Positions 37,381-49,214 of a DNA stretch of 64,000 nucleotides are shown here, piece after piece. The stretch comes from Ostrinia nubilalis. Taxonomy: Eukaryota; Arthropoda; Insecta; Lepidoptera; Crambidae. The DNA is taken from assembly GCF_963855985.1 (NCBI RefSeq), contig NC_087117.1:4909001-4973000 (forward strand), read 5' to 3'. Both the position numbers and the translations under genes were made by a program. A model generated the notes under the pieces. That model had not been told where the DNA came from, searched no databases, and saw nothing but the letters and a program-made list of their open reading frames with translations. Within the stretch, counting starts at the first letter, position 1; every line of letters starts with the position of its first letter.

Positions 37381-37989
37381 TCAAAGAATTACTTTCAAAA
37401 TGGCGTATGTATTCTAAGAAATTGATCTTAGACTAGGACCAATGTGTTAATCAGTGTGTTTTCTAAAATCTATTATTGATCTTTAAATTCGTAAACATTT
37501 AATCCATAGTTGACAAGCATGTGTTAATTTCGTTAGCAACAGGTGTGGTGTTGTTATGGAGACGTATAATCATCATCATCATTTCAGCCATTGGAATAGG
37601 ACATCTACTGATGGGCTTTGTTTTGTCTCCTGTCATCCGCTTTGCACGGGAAGAAAATCGAACCGGAACTTCGAACTGTCAATGTTCTTCTGATTAATTT
37701 CGTTGCGGGTCCAAAGACAGTTTTGACAGCAGACCCCAGATCAACGAATGTTAAGTTTTTTTTAAAGAAATGTTAAAATTTTCTCTTATTCAAAATAAAT
37801 CATTTTAACATTATTCTAATTCCAGCCTTAGGGCCTCGTTGACGTCATAAAATAAATAAATTACAACGCATTATAAACAAAACACTTGCATATGCAAATA
37901 TTGATGCAATAGCGTCAGAGCTTATTTATTTTATTACTAACTATATCTTGGTCGCTTTGGCAGAATAATCATATTTATATCCTACTATC

Positions 37990-38215
37990 CTACTAATATC
38001 ATAAAGGCGAAAGTTTGGATGTCTGGATGTCATGATGTGTCTGGATGTTTGTTACTCTTTCACGCAAAAACTACTGAACCGATTTTGTTGAAACTTTACA
38101 GTATTATTGTTTATAACCCAGATTAACATATAGGCTATAATTTATGACGATATGTGACAAATAAATTTCTTACAATAAATAAACTAGCTGACCCGGCGAA
38201 CTTCGTACCGCCAAT
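37990..38215. mobile_element. Helitron-like repeats, truncated
   Basis: 37990-38175 is a Lep1-like copy (CTACTAATATCATAAAGGCG ... GACGATATGTGACAAATAAA) without the CGCGGG end. 38186-38215 starts another lepidopteran family (ACTAGCTGACCCGGCGAACT), whose 3' end appears at about 54810-54995. Confidence 0.7.
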
Positions 38216-38639
38216 TAAAATTCTTGTTTTCTTGTCGCTTGAGTTTAAACATCGCACTTTCTAGTTTTATCATAATAGTAAACAATTTATTTCAACCTTC
38301 AAACTATCTAATTATTTTAATTTGCGCAATAGAACTATCTTATCAGGTAGGTTATCTATCAGATATTTGATCCAAAATATACCTACCTCCATTTGTGTCA
38401 AGTGCACAGAAAAAATCGCTTAGGATTATGACAATTTCAATATTGACTTGGCCAAGGCATCTTCTTCTTGCAGTGTCGACAACAAACCTACACAGTGTCA
38501 GCCCAAAACTCCGCTACAAGAGTGGCGTTGTCAGTAGCATTCATTACATCTTCCTGCGTGCAGTTGTTTGGGCACTCAGGGCACGACATCATGTGCTTCA
38601 TTCAGGTCATTTAGGTCAATTTGGCCAAAGCTTGGTCAT

Positions 38640-38950
38640 CGTCAGGTCATTTAGTCTCCATTGCAAGACACGACCCTCTAATTTACTAGACGCAAATGGA
38701 TTTGTTTGTTTCTTTACGAGATCGAATCAGAAATGAGGAGATCCGTACACGAATTAATCGCTGACATAGCCCGACGGATTAGCAAGCTGAAGCGGCAATA
38801 CCAACCGGTCAACATGGAAATCATCGGCCCTATGTTCAGCAGTGGACATCCTAAGGCTGATGAAATGATGATGATGAAATGGATTTGGCCTACACTCCCC
38901 ACGCTGGCCAGACGGGTTGGGGAGGCCTGATGTTCGCATGTTAATCCCTT
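38640..38950. repeat. Dispersed repeat with an RTE scrap inside
   Basis: The GTCATTTAGTCTCCATTGCA family is split by ~165 bp of RTE 3' sequence (GGCCCTATGTTCAGCAGTGG then CTGATGAAATGATGATGATG). The parent repeat continues after the insertion with TGGATTTGGCCTACACTCCC. Confidence 0.65.
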
Positions 38951-38952
38951 AG

Positions 38953-39155
38953 GCCTAGAACAGACGGTGAAACGCAACTGCAACGAAACTGCAACTGCTA
39001 GTTACTTTTGAGTTTCATCTAAATTTCTGCCATAGCGTCCGTTGAGAGACCACACATGACGCGACCAGTTTGAAACTTTCAGTTTCATTCATCAGAATGA
39101 TCAGAAAGTTGCAGTTTCGTTGCAGTTGCGTTTAACCGTCTGTTCTGGGCTTAGT
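38953..39155. mobile_element. MITE with GCCCAGAACAGACGGT ends
   Basis: The inverted ends GCCTAGAACAGACGGTGAAA / TTTAACCGTCTGTTCTGGGC extend inward through CGCAACTGCAACGAAACTGC. A related truncated copy is at 53410-53580 and another inside 29215-29335. Confidence 0.82.
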
Positions 39156-39388
39156 CGCCTCTTACGACATCCATGGGAAAAGTGGGAGTGGTCATATTCT
39201 ACTCTATTAAATTTATAGATAGCCTTTCTTTGGAATTATCATAAATAAATGATTTGACTAATGAAAGATATGAAATCACACACTTCCACACGTGATTTCA
39301 GGGTCAGAACTGATAATTCTGATAACCTTGATATATGCAATGAGAAAGCTGGTTGGCGAAGCCTGTGGTTCGCATGTTTGTCCCTTAA

Positions 39389-39525
39389 ACCCGTATTCAC
39401 AAACGATGTTTGCTTAAGTGAAGCAGCAAATCAAACGCACAGCGTTGAATGGAGCTCTGTAATTGGTTCGTATGTGACCCTGTGCGTCCTCATCTTCATA
39501 GTAATGTTTCTGAATATGGGCGTCA
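39389..39525. mobile_element. MITE with CGCCCGTATTCACAAAC ends
   Basis: CCCGTATTCACAAACGATGT faces GTTTCTGAATATGGGCG; the internal GAACGCACAGCGTTGAAT-like block is shared with 2415-2565 and 52925-53071. Confidence 0.78.
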
Positions 39526-39563
39526 GTCGCCTTTTACGACTTCCTAGTGATGTGAAATGAACC

Positions 39564-40086
39564 TACACTCAACATCAAATAAACCGCACCTTCCGCGACG
39601 CGAACTTTAAAGATTTTCTTCTGACACAATCATGGTACCCCAACAATATTGGTGTTATTTGAAAGCCCAATAAATATCCTTAAGGAAAAACACATTTCAT
39701 TTCTAAATAAATGATTAACATATACCATAAATGTGACTTGAAAATAGACCTCACTTTGGGCTCACCTCTGGGATCAATTAGACCAATTTTTATGGTTATA
39801 AATCCAAATAAAGATCTCACGTGTCCTCTTTAACAGATGGATAGCGATTAATCCCAACTTAACAGTTTTATAGTCATAAAAAATGGCTATAGCGTAACTA
39901 CCTATTTTTTGAAGAAGTGATTCTGGATCCTTGTAAAGACACATTTTTGGGGTAAAAACCTTTCCTTTAATGAAATGAAGTTTAGAACTAGGCTTTCAAA
40001 TGGTACCAATGTTGGTGGGAAGTGGGGATGCATACGTTTGATAAGTGCTTGTCGCGGGAGGTGCGATTTATTTGATGCCGAGTGTA
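39564..40086. mobile_element. 523-bp terminal-inverted-repeat element, copy A
   Basis: The ends TACACTCAACATCAAATAAA / TTTATTTGATGCCGAGTGTA are inverted and TA-flanked, consistent with a Tc1/mariner-type non-autonomous element. It is almost identical over its whole length to 53715-54236. No long open frame. Confidence 0.82.
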
Positions 40087-40594
40087 TTCTACATTTTTTT
40101 TTGGTTAAATTCATTAACGGGATCTAACGGGATTTTCAGGGATAAAATTATTGTTAGAATTTGTTGAAGTTTTGTTTCAATCAGAGCAAATTGGGTGGGT
40201 GTTTATTACTCTATCACGCATAACATATTGAACGGAGACTGAAATTCACGCGGGCGAAGCAGCGGGCAATAGTTCGTATACCGTAAAGTACCACAAAACT
40301 AGACATCTGATGGTGAGGTAAGCGCAAGTACAGGCAGACAGCTGTCAATGTCACAGTCAAAGTCGTTGATACGCGTGCCGAGATCAGGGCTGTATCTACC
40401 TTTATTAATATTGGTCTTTAGGGGAGGTCTTTGTCCAGCAGTGAACGTTTTTAGTCGTTTTCTTTCAGTGGCGTAGGTTGCCTTGGTCCTTATAAAGGAG
40501 AGAATTTTAAGTAGGGCCCTAAAGTTAAACGTTTGTGTTACGATTGGGTTCACCACAATAGTCAAGCGGCAGCGGGTCGTACCCGCGTTCCTTG

Positions 40595-40810
40595 GATCAC
40601 GAGTCGGGACTACCCACTTCCCTGCAACTCCTATGTAGCCAGGATCTACATAAAAACCCAAACAGTGAAGGTCAAGTCTATCCCGGGGGAAAGTAAAACT
40701 GTCATTGGACCCGCAAAGAAATTAATCAGAAGAACATAGTAGTTCGAAGTTAAGGTTCGATGTCCCTCCATTGCAAAGCGGATGACAGGTGACAAAGGTT
40801 TAATAACCTC
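40595..40810. repeat. Dispersed repeat: GCAACTCCTATGTAGCCAGG family
   Basis: It aligns with 29655-29870 through CAGTGAAGGTCAAG, GGGGAAAGT, CATTGGACCCGC and GAAGTTAAGGTTCGA...CCATTGCAAAGCGG. Nature unknown. Confidence 0.65.
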
Positions 40811-41840
40811 ACGAGTCGGCCAGTCCGACACCTTCATTGTTCGGCTATCGCTTCAATTTGTCAGACTAAGTGACAGCCCTATCCTACCCTCAATTAACCG
40901 GTTCTCTCGGAGGAAGTGACCCTCCCGCGGTCACATTTGTTGACCCACATATGAGAGGATATTATTATAAATCGTTGATCTAAACTTTGATTGTATTGTT
41001 TTGATAATATTCCGATAGATTGTATAGGCTTATCGCGTAAAATAGATAAAATGGCGTGATAAACGCTTACCGCGGCGCGCATCCTAGGCCTACAGATAAA
41101 TTAAACCCTCAGAGTTCGACAGGGAACTAGCATTGGACTGCTGATCACTCAATGTTAACGAGAAAAGGGTGCTGGAAATGGGATGATGAATTTCTATAAA
41201 ATATCTACTTAATACAATAAATAATTATAAATCTACTCTCTCGAGAACAAGGCTTTTGATCGTTTGAAATATTTCAAAATACGTGTGCTAGTAATAGAAC
41301 TACGAAAACTACTAAAACACAATTTCTTACAAGATTCAGGAATGCGCTTAGAAAAGTATACACAGGCTTGGTTCTCAGGATTTTGGGGGAGGGGACACCT
41401 GCAAGCAAGGATAGGGAACGATTAAAGTAACTGGGTTTCTGTATTTTCTGGTCTAACTGTCACCGTCGCACATGCTGCCAACTCGCTTTGTGTAAGAGGG
41501 ATGGCAACATTCAAAACTTCGGATAACGTTTTTCCGAGTAGCCCCGCTTGTCTGTGCCTGAGGTATGAGGAGCAGCACGGGAGGGTGTTTTAACGTCAAT
41601 CAAACGTCAGCGAGACTTCAGATGGACTTCAGACTTGTATGCTCTGTTACGTCATATGTCACCCGTGCCGCTCCAATACCTTAACTCGGTTATGCGGTAG
41701 ACCTGTGGGTCTAGACAAAGTGCAAATTATAATCGCAATCCAGTCGAAAAGCCCTCGAAAAGTTGTATTGACGGATTCGATTTTCGATTCGATCAAAAAG
41801 TGCATTTTGTCTAGGGGGCTTGTAATGTAATATTCTATCA
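40811..41840. other. Intergenic, nothing recognised
   Basis: Short open frames on both strands have no motif, and no known repeat is identified. Confidence 0.45.
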
Positions 41841-42116
41841 TCATCAGGTGACGAGGCGAAGAAGATCGGCCAGACCTGGAGCGAAATCAAGCGAGAAGCT
41901 CAAGACCGAACGAGATGGAGGACTGTTGTGGACGCCCTCTGCCCCATCTAGGGGACATAGGACCATAAGTCAAGTAAGTCATCAGGTGATAAGGCCATTC
42001 AGTATCCACGTCAGCACGTTTTCTAATTTACTAAAGGCAAACGGAGGATTTGGCTTTCACTCTTCACGCTGGCCAGGCGGGATGGGAGGCTTGATGTTCG
42101 CATATTTCTCCCTTAT

Positions 42117-42503
42117 CTAAATATATAAAAGGAGAAACTGACTGACTGACTGACTGACATATCAACGCACAGCCTAAACGGCTAAACGTAGGCACTTGAA
42201 ATTTGGAAGGGACGTAGCTTAGGTACCGTAGAGGTGCACTAAGAAAGGAATTCCCGAAATGCCCACGGGAATGGGAATTAGCGGGAAAATCCTTTTGTAT
42301 GAAAAATATAAACCGCTTAAGTTAGACGCTTGAAATTTGTCATGCAGGTACCTTAGTAAACTTAAAGCTTAGTTACAACAGGATATTGCAAAATTCCCAC
42401 GGAAACGGGAGACAGCGGGAAAAAACATTTGTATGTAAAAATCTAAACCGCGTAAGATAGATGAACGGGATCCACGCGTACGAAGTCGCGGGCGGCCGCT
42501 AGT
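42117..42503. mobile_element. Helitron-like repeat with (TGAC)n start
   Basis: It runs from AAACTGACTGACTGACTGAC, through GCACAGCCTAAACGGCTAAA, to ACGAAGTCGCGGGCGGCCGC / TAGTTAG. The G/C-rich 3' end followed by CTAGT is the pattern of the lepidopteran Helitron-like families in this window. Confidence 0.65.
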
Positions 42504-42514
42504 TAGCCTATATG

Positions 42515-42665
42515 CAGACCATTGACTTTTAGTTGGCCGATAGTTGGGCCCGATTATAATTTGTATGAAGAATCGGCCGATACCAAATCGGTGTAATGTG
42601 CGCACTTTCATCTCCATACTGATTAATCCCACTAAGCTATTGGTCAACGAAAAATCGATGGTCTG
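42515..42665. mobile_element. MITE, second copy of the CACCGATTTTTGGTCGGCCGAT family
   Basis: It is a diverged reverse-oriented copy of 37212-37380 (GCAGACCATTGACTTTTAGT ... ACGAAAAATCGATGGTCTGC). Confidence 0.72.
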
Positions 42666-42900
42666 CGCCTAGGCTTAGTTTTTAATTCTTTTATTTACTT
42701 ACTTGCTATCGCTGATTGATATTAAATGACAGATTTATACAGATATCAATTTATATCACTTGACTCATTGTGTAAAAATAATTTTACAGAGGCTACGCAA
42801 CCATGACTGGCTGTGGCGCTCATATTTTTGGATCTGTCACTCATGCCAGTATCTTAATATGAGGGAAAAGGAAAGAATACGTGAATTTTAGTATACAAAC

Positions 42901-43303
42901 CAGGGTTCGAAAGGATAATTATTATCTTGATAATAACAGATGGATAATTATCAGTTGATAATAACAAAAAATGCGCTCGTAAAAGTGAACTGTATTGGAA
43001 GTTTTCAAACTCGTATGGACTGTGTGGACGTTATTTAACATAGATAGTTCTGAAACCTATCTATTTAGCTCCATAATGATGACTCGTTAACTAGCGTCAA
43101 AATATTTATCTATTTTCCACAACGCTTTATGCGACTAGCGATGGATAACTTGACAACAATCAGTAACCAAAAACATAAAGCAACATTCTCATCGTAACAT
43201 CAGAATTTCTTATGAAACAATGTGACAATTATGTATCTTACACTGTTGATAATTATCTGATAATTATCACGAAGCGTAATTATCTTGATAATTTCGAACC
43301 CTG
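42901..43303. mobile_element. hAT-like MITE, CAGGGTTCGAA ends (copy B)
   Basis: The 403-bp element is bounded by CAGGGTTCGAAA and TTTCGAACCCTG and flanked on both sides by ATACAAAC, a perfect 8-bp target duplication. This identifies the family (also 852-1239) as hAT. Confidence 0.92.
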
Positions 43304-44289
43304 ATACAAACAGTACAGATTAAATTTTAAAAATCATCATGATTAAAAACAAGCGATCAGTTCTTTTACTTTGAATTGATAAGCACAGAAATCGATTTCT
43401 TTGGGACCTTACCCAACATTTGATAAAGAACACTTTTGTACCTATTTTAAGTCGGTCAATTTTCTTTCAATAGATCAGTTTGAAGAGAAGAATAAAATTG
43501 TTGTGAGTTGGGAACCGCTAAGTTGTAAACAAATAAAGATCACTATCCAGTGGTACAAGGTGCATATTAGTTCATCGACTCGTGCGCAATTCGTCTTGCA
43601 ACTCGCAAACAAGGCAAATGGGGGTCCAAAATCCTTGAGTATAAGGTACATACTGCCGCACAATTTATAAACGCAGTAAGTAACACGTGAACAGTTTCGA
43701 GAAAAACGCGATCAAAGTTGAAATTTTATTTTGGGGTGTCTACAATTAGTTACGCAAATATTTGTAAAAAAAAATATATGGGCTTATAGAGCTAAACTCA
43801 AAGTTTATTTTGATATGAGGTTTTTGTATTTTAATTAATATTTTGTATTTAAAATTATTAAAAAACTGTTTATGTTATGGATTAACTAAGATTTCGTTCG
43901 ATACTTACTACCCATGAATGCAGTATGATTGTTCCTTACTGCGTTTATCAGTAGTTTTCGTTACTTACGGTACATGTGTTAAATGATTAATTTAAATTTT
44001 AGTTCTTACAACGTAATATATGCGCCGTATCTTTACAACTTACTGCATTTATGAGTGGGAGTGTGAATCAAAATAATTTATCAAAACTTTAAATGCGCAG
44101 TAATAATACAATTATACTGCGCTTATCATAAGCCAATAACGCTTTCATGTTGAACTTTCCCATATGACCAAGGGGTAAATGAAACAAGTATTATAAAATA
44201 ATTGCTGAGATCGCTTGTTATTCAATCAAAAATTAAGATATGGCAACCATTTTTAGATCTTAAATATACCAATCTAATAAAATAAAGAC

Positions 44290-44988
44290 TCGGTCGTTCG
44301 TTTCAGCCGAAAGACGTCCACTGCTGGACAACGGCCTCCCCCAAGGATTTCCACAAAGACCGGTCCTGTGCCGCTCGCATACAGGCACCTGACGCGACCT
44401 TCACCAGATCATCGGTCCACCTAGTGTGAGGTTTGCCCAAGCTGCGTCTTCCAGCTCATGGTCGCCACTCAAGAACTTTCCTGCCCCAGCGGCTATCAGA
44501 CAACTCATAGTGTCTCCAACCTTCAGAGGAGTGGGTACAGCACGGCATTTGACATGATTTTTGTCTTGTCCATTAAAGACCCATTTGTTGAGAGGCTCTA
44601 TTGAGGCAATCGAGGATTGAGCTTAGATCCTCCACGTTCTCAGCCATGACTACGATATCGTCCGCGAATCAAAGATGGGTGATGTACTCGCTGATGATAT
44701 TTATGCCCAATCCGCTCCAGTCCAGAAGCTTGAAAACATCTTCCAGAGTGGTAGTGAACAGTTTTAGAAATATGACATCTCCCTGTCTGACCCCTCGCTG
44801 CAACTGAAGTCCTGATCCCGGAGACGGACTGACATTGTGGCCTATTCGTACAAGCCTTTCAACGATTATATCTATAGTAAATTTGGCACCGTTGGAGAGA
44901 CTGTAGCTTGAAGAGAGAAGTCTTTCTCATAGACCACAAATGCCAGACAAAGTTGCTGATTATTCTCCTCACTTTTCTGCCATAGATA
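44290..44988 (-). pseudogene. RTE reverse-transcriptase pseudogene, left arm copy
   Basis: This is the inverted duplicate of the RTE segment at 49215-50200, reading on the minus strand. Its 3' end is AAAGACGTCCACTGCTGGAC + AACGGCCTCCCCC, and the RT core is frameshifted. The pseudogene continues beyond the LINE insertion at 47496-47860. Confidence 0.85.
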
Positions 44989-47495
44989 TCTTATCTTATC
45001 TTATTTTAGGGCCGCGCATGGGCGCAGTGCACGTCGACCCATTGGGATCTTTTGTACTTCCCTATACCTTTATCCCCCCTCATCCACAAAGATCCTATCC
45101 ATATAGTGGATCAAGTGCTTGGGTGAGAAGGACCTATATTCTTCTGGCGTCGGATAAGCCGACCCCAGGAGACCCATTCTAGTTCTAGCTAGCGCGTCAC
45201 ATTCGCAGAGTAGGTGTTTCATGGACTCCGCATGTTCTCCACATGCTCGACAGCTGTCATCCGTAGTTAGGCCCATTTTGTGGAGCATGTGGTTTGTAGT
45301 GTAGTGTCCTGTTAGCGCACCCGTAATCACTCGGGCTTGCCTTCTGTTTCCATTGAGTATGAGCTTTTCCCATGATCTTGTGTTTCCAACTAGGAATAGT
45401 TTGGAGTGGCTCATGCCGTTGGAGCTTTCCCATTCAGCTCTGTGCTTCCTGGATGTATATTGCCTCATGGCCATGTGTACAGTGCTTATAGATAAGGGCA
45501 CTATCGGCTCTGGCCCAATAGGTGCCGCCTCTGACCCTTGTCTCGCTAGACTGTCGGCTCTCTCATTGCCTTCGATTCCAGTATGTCCAGGTACCCACAT
45601 GAGGGTCACCCTGTTGTGCCTTCCAAGTTTATTCAGTGCCAAGATTGCCTCCAAAACGAGTCTGGATCCAACCCTCACTGAGGCAATGGCTTTGAGTGCT
45701 GCCTGACTGTCACTTAATATGTAAATGTCACGCTTTTTATGCGCCTGTTCTATATTCCTTACTGCGCACATGATTATAGCATAGGTTTCAGCTTGAAACA
45801 CTGTTGCAAACCTCCCTTAGCTTTCACTGTGCTCAGATTGTTTGGAGTAGACGCCCGCTCCTGTTCCTGAGTTCATCTTGGAGCCATCAGTATACCAGAT
45901 CAGGCTGTCTTGTTGACGTTTTGGTCCTCTTTTCCAGTCTTCCCTTGTTGGTATAGACACTTTAAAATCCTTGCTAAACATGTACCTAGGCTGCATTGTA
46001 TCACAACCCATGTCCATTATTGCATCTAATTGAGGATCACTCCCCATCCTTGTGTGCTTGGTGCAAGGTTTGGATGTACTCCAAAGTCCCGCCCCCTTCA
46101 GTCTGTGCAGCGCCTTCCTTGCATCTACTTCTAGCGCCAAGTGCAGTGGGGGCAATCCCAGAATAATTTCCAATGCTGCAGTTGGCGTAGTTCTAAACGC
46201 ACTCGTTATTGCTAGGCATGCAGTTCTTTGCAATTTGCCCAGTGCCGTTCTGCACGTCTGTAACCTAATTCTAGGCCACCAGACAATGCTGCCATAAAGT
46301 ATTATTGGTCTCACCATAGTTATATAGATCCACCTCATCACTCTGGGACTAAGTCCCCATGCCTTCCCGTATGCACCACGACACATTCCCAGCACTCTCA
46401 TAGCCTTAGCTATGACCGTATCTTGGTGTTTACGCCATGTAAGTTCCTTATCTAGGATTACCCCTAGATATTTCACTTCATTGGTCCAGGTTATTTGCTT
46501 ACCATAAAGGTAGAGATGTCCTAGCCCTGTTGTATTTCTCATTTTTGTAAATGCAATAGCATTCGTTTTTCCCGGATTCACCGAGAGGTGGTTTTTGTCA
46601 CACCACTCTTCCAGTGTGTTGAGGGCTCTTTGCATGATGTCTGTCACAATAGTTGGGAACTTGCCCCTTACCATAATTACCAAATCATCTGCATATCCAA
46701 CCGTGTAGAGTGGTCCTTTGTTTAGTTTCACAAGTAGTGAGTCCACGACCAGGCTCCATAGCAAGGGTGAGAGTACCCCCCCTTGCGGGCAGCCCTTGAC
46801 AGTCCTTACACTCATGCACTCTCCTTGCAGTTCTGATTGAATAATCCTGCCTTTAAGCATACAGTCTATCCACCGGCATAGAGGTAGTGGTACCCCGTGG
46901 TCAGAAGCAGCAGCTCCTATAGAGCAGAAGGTAGTGCGGTCAAATGCCCCATCTATGTCGACAAATGTCCCAACAGTAACCTCCCTACTCTCAAGAGCCG
47001 CCTCCGCCCTGCCGGTTACATAGTGTAGCGCAGTTTCTGTAGATTTCCCTGCCTGGTATGCACATTGAAGCTCATGTAGAGGAAATCTTTTTAGTGGTCC
47101 TTGTCTTATGTACTTATCTACAAGTTTTTCAAGCGATTTGAGAAGAAAAGATTGTAGACTTATTGGCCTATATGCCTTAGGGTCGTTGTAATCCGGTCTA
47201 CCTGGTTTAGGTATAAAGATCACTTTGACTTCTCTCCATACCTTAGGTATGTATCCAAATGCTATGCAGGCCTTGTATAACCTGCATAGATGAGGAGTCA
47301 GAATGGAGATTCCTTGCTGCAAGAGAATTGGGTAGATCGAATCTGGGCCTGGTGCCTTGTATGGTTCAAAGCTCCCGATTGCCCATCTCACCTTAGTCTC
47401 ATCCACTACTCTCTTAGCCGTAACCCAGTCGAGCTTGTTTGTTGTTCTATTTTGTTCCTCCACGCTGATTGGATCTTGATCATCGTTTAGGACCA
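44989..47495 (-). mobile_element. 5'-truncated LINE inserted in the palindrome
   Basis: The 2.5-kb insertion is flanked by TGCCATAGATA on both sides (44978-44988 and 47496-47506), an 11-bp target duplication. It is cut off at its 5' end and finishes in TAAGATAAGATAAGATA. It carries most of an ORF2 (RT plus RNase H). Confidence 0.93.
45070..47495 (-). pseudogene. LINE ORF2: reverse transcriptase + RNase H, one in-frame stop
   Basis: One frame runs from the truncation point to 45070 except for a TAA at 45817-45819 (after YSKQSEHSES). The RT domain shows KAPGPDSIYPILLQQGI, FIPKPGRPDYNDPKAYRPIS, FVDIDGAFDRT, CPQGGVLSPLLWSLVVDSLL and GYADDLVIMV. The RNase H shows IWYTDGSKMNSGTGAGVY, the AETYAI helix, LSDSQAALKAI and MWVPGHTGIEGNERAD with its acidic residues. 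A Cys/His segment (CRACGEHAESMKHLLCECDA) lies near the C-terminus. RT followed by RNase H places it in the I/LOA-like group, not R1 or RTE. The apurinic endonuclease and ORF1 are missing. The rest of the frame is open, so the insertion looks recent. Confidence 0.92.
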
Positions 47496-47860
47496 TGCCA
47501 TAGATAAGTATGTGGTCTATCGTACTAAAGCCTTATCGGAAACCGATTTGTTCGGGAGGCTAGATGTCGCGTGAAACCATTCATGATGACTCTCAAAAAC
47601 AGAATCAGAAGTGAGATGGGTATAAAATAAATTCTTCAACAAGGTTTTGTTGCCTTTTTTGAAGAAGAGTATCACCACACTTCTGTGCCATGCCGTAGGC
47701 ATTTTTCCCTCAAGGATGACGGAATCGAATAGCTTCTAAAGAGCCTTTAGTACCGGCGTTCCGCCTGATTTCAGAAGCTCAGCCGTGATTCCATCATCGC
47801 CCGGTGCCTTGTTGTTTTTCAGCTGTTTGAGAGCCATTCTAATCTCGTACAGACACGTCC
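47496..47860 (-). pseudogene. RTE reverse-transcriptase pseudogene, left arm, upstream part
   Basis: The minus strand reads the RTE RT start (NNKAPGDDGITAELLKSGGT, then AWHRSVVILFFKKGNKTLLK) with stops and shifts. It is the mirror of 49215-49500. It has about 60 extra bp (47583-47645) absent from the right arm, so this arm keeps the more complete sequence. Confidence 0.85.
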
Positions 47861-48321
47861 GGGATATCTTCGGTATAGTGTCGGGTCAATCTAGCTCTTG
47901 GGTCTTCGGCTACATTTGTCATTTGGACAGGTTTTCAACTTCTTCCAATAACGTAAGAGTCAGCCACTGCGTTCATAACATGTTAAAACCTAGGCAGCAC
48001 TCTGACAATCCTTAGTATGTACGCAGTATAATTGTAATTACTGCATTAATATTAAGTACAAGTCATCTGTTTTTCCTATGGAAACATAATATCAGTGTGT
48101 GTTTAAGTAGAATTACTGCACATATACTATGTGCAAGGTGAACTTAACAATTGTAGAAACATAATAAGAATGATGTAGTTGGCACATACTGCACTATTAC
48201 TGTGTAGCAAATTAAGTAAGCGCGAGTATTCACGTAATATTAAGTTATTATGTGCTCTTACTGCTAACATAGTATGTGAAGAAACCTACAATCTGCTCTT
48301 TACTGCGTTTATGATAATACT

Positions 48322-48500
48322 AGCTTTCCGCCCGCGGCTTCGCCCGCGTGGAATTTTGTCTGTCACAGAAAAACTTTATCGCGCGCGTCCCTGTTTCAAA
48401 AACCGGGATAAAAACTATCCTATGTTCTTTCCCGGGACTCAAACTATCTCTATGCCAAATTTCATCAAAATCGGTTGCGAGGTTTAAGCGGGAAAGCGTA

Positions 48501-48553
<53 letters not shown>

Positions 48554-48588
48554 GTTACTTTCGCATTTATAATATTAGTTGGGATGTA
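48322..48588 (-). mobile_element. Lep1-like Helitron with (CAGA)n tract, inserted in left arm
   Basis: In reverse complement it reads ACTAATATTATAAATGCGAA, a ~60-bp (CTGT)n microsatellite, ...CACGCGGGCGAAGCCGCGGG / CGGAAAGCTAGT. It is absent from the equivalent site of the right arm (around 48765), so it inserted after the arms formed. Confidence 0.88.
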
Positions 48589-49214
48589 TCTTCCGTTCTA
48601 AGATAGATAGAAAAAAACGGGTCTTTGATTCTGCCGCACAATTTATAAACGCAGTAAGTACCACTTACTGCATTTATGATTGTTTTGAATATTCTGAATG
48701 ACATCGCGATCTATAAGAATCAAAGACCCGTTTTTTTCTATCTATCTTAGAACGGAAGATACATGTTCAGTAAAGAGCAGATTGTAGGTTTCTTCACATA
48801 CTATGTTAGCAGTAAGAGCACATAATAACTTAATATTACGTGAATACTCGCGCTTACTTAATTTGCTACACAGTAATACTGCAGTATGTGCCAATTACAT
48901 CATTCTTATTATGTTTCTACAATTGTTAAGTTCACCTTGCACATAGTATATGTGCAGTAATTCCACTTAAACACACACTGATATTATGTTTCCATAGGAA
49001 AAACAGATGACTTGTACTTAATATTAATGCAGTAATTACAATTATACTGCGTACATATTAAGGATTGTCAGAGTGCTGCCTAGGTGTTAACATGTTATGA
49101 ACGCAGTGGCTGACTCTTACGTTATTGGAAGAAGTTGAAAACCTGTCCAAATGACAAATCTAGCCGAAGACCCAAGAGCTAGATTGACCCGACACTATAC
49201 CGAAGATATCCCGG

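Noticed and set aside
38395..38736. 113-codon frame
   Set aside because: It overlaps a dispersed repeat and shows no motif.
45353..45706. 117-codon plus-strand frame
   Set aside because: It is antisense to the LINE RNase H domain, which has unmistakable motifs on the minus strand.
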